Positions 61,762 to 64,000 of a stretch of DNA of 64,000 bases are shown here, one piece after another. A program made the position numbers and the translations under genes. Position 1 is the stretch's first letter, and each line of letters begins with the position of its first letter. The DNA comes from Pseudomonadales bacterium (GTDB taxonomy: Bacteria > Pseudomonadota > Gammaproteobacteria > Pseudomonadales > Ketobacteraceae). The notes beneath the pieces were generated by a model. That model was given only the letters and a program-made list of their open reading frames with translations. It made no database searches and was not told the origin of the DNA. Location: the NCBI GenBank assembly GCA_002701845.1, contig NZXG01000023.1, positions 91,248 through 155,247 on the forward strand. Direction: 5' to 3'.

Positions 61762-62367
61762 TTATGAGTGCTTCTGTTCCAGTGTGGGGCTGGCGGGGGG
61801 CGGTGTGTCCGGTTTACGGCCGGTAATCATGGACCGCACCAGGTTTTCCCGGTGTACCAGGCTCGATAACAGGACTCCCAGCACATGCAGCCCCACCAGC
61901 AGCAGGGTGGCATTGGCAAAAAACTCATGCACTTCCTCCACCGGATCCTCGGGCAGGCCCGCCAGGAAGGAGCCGGCCAGGGGCCCCCCGCCTTCGGTGG
62001 CCAGCAGGGCCAAGCCACTAAAGAGAGTGGCACTGAGGCAGGCCAGCAGGGCGATGATCATGGCCGCCGCCGCCGGATTGTGGCCCAGATGCCGGGGGGC
62101 ATTACCCGCCAGGGTCTGTTTCAGATAACGCAGGCTGGTACCGGGGCCGGTAACGAAACTGCGAAAGCGGGCATGGCGGGTGCCGATAAAGCCCCATAGC
62201 AGCCGGAAGATCACCAGACCGGCAATGCCGTAGCCGGCCCAGGTATGCAGCAGTTCCGGTTCGCCCTCGCTGAGGTAGGCGGTGAAGAACAACACCACCA
62301 GTGACCAGTGAAAAATCCGTACCAGCGGATCCCAGACTTTGACGTAATCCTGATTGTTGAGTGACAT
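61762..62367 (-). CDS. Cytochrome b561-type membrane protein
   Basis: A di-haem b-type cytochrome of 201 residues from ATG 62367 (GGAGG 7 bases upstream; the longer frame to 62400 has none). Four membrane helices carry likely haem histidines: IFHWSLVVLFF, LLHTWAGYGIAG, EEVHEFFANATLL and LVGLHVLGVLL. This is the Ni-hydrogenase/cytochrome b561 domain pattern. It lies upstream of the PepSY operon on the same strand (about 98 bases), a grouping with redox or iron regulation. The electron partner is unknown. Confidence 0.9.
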   Translation of the reverse strand: MSLNNQDYVKVWDPLVRIFHWSLVVLFFTAYLSEGEPELLHTWAGYGIAGLVIFRLLWGFIGTRHARFRSFVTGPGTSLRYLKQTLAGNAPRHLGHNPAAAAMIIALLACLSATLFSGLALLATEGGGPLAGSFLAGLPEDPVEEVHEFFANATLLLVGLHVLGVLLSSLVHRENLVRSMITGRKPDTPPPASPTLEQKHS

Positions 62368-62498
62368 GATCAGCCTCCTTATGTTGATGGGACTGAGCAT
62401 ACTGGGTGGGCCCTTAAACCAAACTTAAACCATTGAATTCCTGGGTAGTGGCTTTTATTCTCGGGCATTGAAACCCAGCACTAACCAGGGAGTTTGCC

Positions 62499-62924
62499 AT
62501 GCCCTCCGGCCAGGATTTGGATTCCGCGGCAGCCATTCAGGTATTCGTCCGCCGTTTCTACGACCGCCTGCTGGCGGACCCGGAGCTGGCGCCGTTGTTT
62601 CTGGAAGTGGCCGGCATCGACATTGAGGCTCACCGGCCGCGGATTGAAGCCTTCTGGCGCAAGTTGTTGCTGGGTGATCCCCGATACCAGCGCCATATGA
62701 TGGATATTCACCGCCAGGTGCACCGGCGGCAACCGTTTCGCCCCGGGCATTTCCGGCGCTGGCTGGGCCACTTCGAGGCCACTCTGGCGGCGGCGGATTG
62801 GCACGGGCCCTTAACCGATCGGGCCCGTTTTCTGGCCCACAATATCGCCGCCAACCTGGAAGAAGCCTTGGTGACCCCGGACCAATACCGCCAGCGCCGT
62901 TCCGCTACCGTTAAAACCGGCTAG
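62499..62924 (+). CDS. Group 3 truncated haemoglobin
   Basis: A 141-residue haem protein with the 2-on-2 globin fold. Segments typical of group 3: VFVRRFYDRLLADPELAPLF at the start, IEAFWRKLLLGD, and the proximal His region MMDIHRQVHRRQPFRPGHFRRWLGHF (split). AGGGAG lies 7 bases before the ATG. It is divergent from the cytochrome gene. A role in oxygen or nitric-oxide chemistry is likely by family, not proven. A terminator follows at 62932. Confidence 0.92.
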   Translation: MPSGQDLDSAAAIQVFVRRFYDRLLADPELAPLFLEVAGIDIEAHRPRIEAFWRKLLLGDPRYQRHMMDIHRQVHRRQPFRPGHFRRWLGHFEATLAAADWHGPLTDRARFLAHNIAANLEEALVTPDQYRQRRSATVKTG

Positions 62925-62931
62925 GCTGCAT

Positions 62932-62951
62932 CCCGCCAGCGGCGGGTTTTT
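62932..62951 (+). terminator. Rho-independent terminator after the truncated haemoglobin gene
   Basis: CCCGCC - AGC - GGCGGG stem-loop followed by TTTTT, 7 bases after the stop. Confidence 0.85.
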
Positions 62952-63022
62952 GTCAATTCCGGTCATGGTCAGGGCCCCCGCGCCCGGCTAACATGCGCGT
63001 TTTTTCTGACGCAGAGGTCCCC

Positions 63023-63886
63023 ATGAGCGCCATTCATATCCCCGCCGATCTGCCCCTGTTCCACCGGCAGGATGACTGCCTGGTTCCCACCCGTCTGGCA
63101 GCGGGCCCCTGGTATCCCGGGACGCAGCATGGCAGCACCATGCTGTTGATGGTGGCCATGGCGGCAGAGCAGGTGCCGGGGGGAGACAACCGGCAGATTA
63201 CCCGGCTCACCGTGGATATGATGCGGGCGGCGCCCATGGGGCCGGTTTCCCTGCAGGCTGAGGCCCGGCGCCAGGGCGGCAGCCTGGATGTATTGGATTT
63301 GGCGTTACATGCGGAGGGACGGGAGTGTGTCCGCGCCAGCGCCCTGCGGTTTCGGTTGGCCCGGATACCGGTCATCGACCGTCTGCGGTTTCCCGGCTCG
63401 TCCCCGGCATTGCCCGCGCCTTTGGCGGAATCCCCGTTCGCCCACGTGGCCCATCGCGAGGGTTTCCACCAGGCTTCGGAGATAAGGGTTGATCTGCAAT
63501 CGGATCCATCGGTGTTATGGTTGCGTCTGCGCCAGCCGGTGCTGCCGGGACAAACCGCCACGCCCTTACAGCGGGTGGCGCTGGCGGCGGACTGGACTTA
63601 TTCCGTGCCCAATATCATCCATCGAATCCGGACCGGGGAGGGGTTGCGCAGCCAGTCATTCTTCGCCATCAATCCGGACACCACTATTAACCTGCAGCGG
63701 CAGCCGGAAGGTGAATGGATTGGGATTCAGGCCTATCCAGGGTTTGACGATTACGGGGCAGGGACGGTGGCCGCGCCGCTGTTCGACCAGCAGGGGGTCA
63801 TTGGGTTTTGTACCCAGTCGGTGTTGATCCGGGGGGAGGAGGCGGCTCCCATGCACGTGAAAGACATTCCCACAGATCAGGGTTGA
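63023..63886 (+). CDS. Thioesterase-family (double hotdog) protein
   Basis: A 287-residue protein from ATG 63023 (GAGG 5-6 bases upstream; the frame opens 30 bases earlier). Its pattern is that of the TesB-like acyl-CoA thioesterase superfamily: GPWYPGTQHGSTMLLMVAMA (first hotdog), ITRLTVDMMRAAPMGPV, and in the second half RVALAADWTYSVPNIIH and INPDTTINLQRQPEGEWIGI. It probably hydrolyses an acyl-CoA thioester. The substrate is unknown; it is not in an operon with fatty-acid genes here. Confidence 0.8.
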   Translation: MSAIHIPADLPLFHRQDDCLVPTRLAAGPWYPGTQHGSTMLLMVAMAAEQVPGGDNRQITRLTVDMMRAAPMGPVSLQAEARRQGGSLDVLDLALHAEGRECVRASALRFRLARIPVIDRLRFPGSSPALPAPLAESPFAHVAHREGFHQASEIRVDLQSDPSVLWLRLRQPVLPGQTATPLQRVALAADWTYSVPNIIHRIRTGEGLRSQSFFAINPDTTINLQRQPEGEWIGIQAYPGFDDYGAGTVAAPLFDQQGVIGFCTQSVLIRGEEAAPMHVKDIPTDQG

Positions 63887-63905
63887 GCCCTGGAATTTGT
63901 TCTAG

Positions 63906-64000
63906 GGATGCTCTGATTAAGTCCACCCGTATGGCATAATCCAGGAATCACATGAATGGTGGACAATATGGATCAACTCAGTTTCTCAGAGGCAGAATAC
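63906..64000 (+). mobile_element. Left end of an IS5-family insertion sequence (cut by window edge)
   Basis: The element appears to begin with GGATGCTCTGATTAAGTCC directly after CTAG (63902-63905), which fits the YTAR 4-base target of IS5 elements. About 60 bases of leader follow and then the transposase start. Only the left end is in the window, so the matching right repeat and target duplication cannot be checked. Confidence 0.65.
63968..64000 (+). CDS. N-terminus of IS5-family transposase (partial)
   Basis: Eleven codons, MDQLSFSEAEY, before the window ends. The start resembles the MSxQLTFAEAEY-type opening of IS5-family transposases. Too short for certainty, but the terminal-repeat-like bases upstream agree. 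Confidence 0.6.
   Translation, partial: MDQLSFSEAEY

Overview
The window looks like chromosomal DNA of a marine or halotolerant, aerobic gammaproteobacterium with high G+C content. The basis for this is a complete ectoine gene set with its own aspartokinase, FabV-type enoyl reductase, HME- and HAE1-type RND pumps, an iron-sulfur photolyase, AraC regulators with an arabinose-binding-like domain, and two ferredoxin-dependent 2-oxoacid oxidoreductases. This is inference from gene content; no rRNA or other taxonomic marker is present. I saw no tRNA, rRNA or CRISPR array. The only mobile element is the first 95 bases of an IS5-like insertion sequence at the right edge, plus two short repeats that resemble its terminus.

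Layout, left to right. 1-7.3 kb: an unknown gene end, fabV, a korA-korB-ferritin-like operon, an AraC regulator and an acyl-CoA dehydrogenase. 7.4-14 kb: a Cus-type copper/silver efflux operon (Cys/His-rich secreted protein, outer-membrane channel, adaptor with a C-terminal CusF-like domain, pump). 14-20.6 kb: amtB with a co-oriented unknown gene, then a probably Fur-controlled TonB receptor operon with two small membrane proteins and a PepSY protein. 20.6-26.1 kb: a MarR/EctR-like regulator facing an ectoine operon in which ectA and ectB form one open reading frame, followed by ectC, ask and an overlapping TPR membrane protein. 26.3-30.5 kb: an RND adaptor and pump.

30.5-40.2 kb holds the most intriguing set. 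A tight operon encodes a secreted anchored protein, a DUR3-like sodium/solute symporter, a 40-residue membrane protein, an aspartate-carbamoyltransferase-like enzyme that lacks the usual aspartate-contacting residues, and a glutamine-dependent asparagine-synthetase-type enzyme. Convergent to it lies an N-carbamoyl-amino-acid-hydrolase-like gene, followed by a histidine kinase and a divergent response regulator with a degenerate HD-GYP domain. I read this as a possible pathway for making, amidating, moving and breaking down a carbamoylated (ureido) compound.

40.2-46.8 kb: an SDR and acyl-CoA dehydrogenase pair, then a LitR-like MerR regulator, a group 2 sigma-70 factor and an iron-sulfur photolyase, which together suggest a light-response locus. 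47-52.4 kb: a full-length pyruvate:ferredoxin oxidoreductase coupled to a dihydroorotate-dehydrogenase-like protein, and a membrane protein. 52.7-56.4 kb: a periplasmic glutathione peroxidase, a LON-domain protein, and a two-gene DNA-repair operon (radical SAM plus TIGR03915-type protein) behind a perfect LexA box. 56.6-64 kb: a 7TM hybrid kinase with a perfect CRP-type site upstream, a PepSY/response-regulator/kinase operon, a b-type cytochrome, a truncated haemoglobin, a thioesterase-like protein and the IS5-like end.
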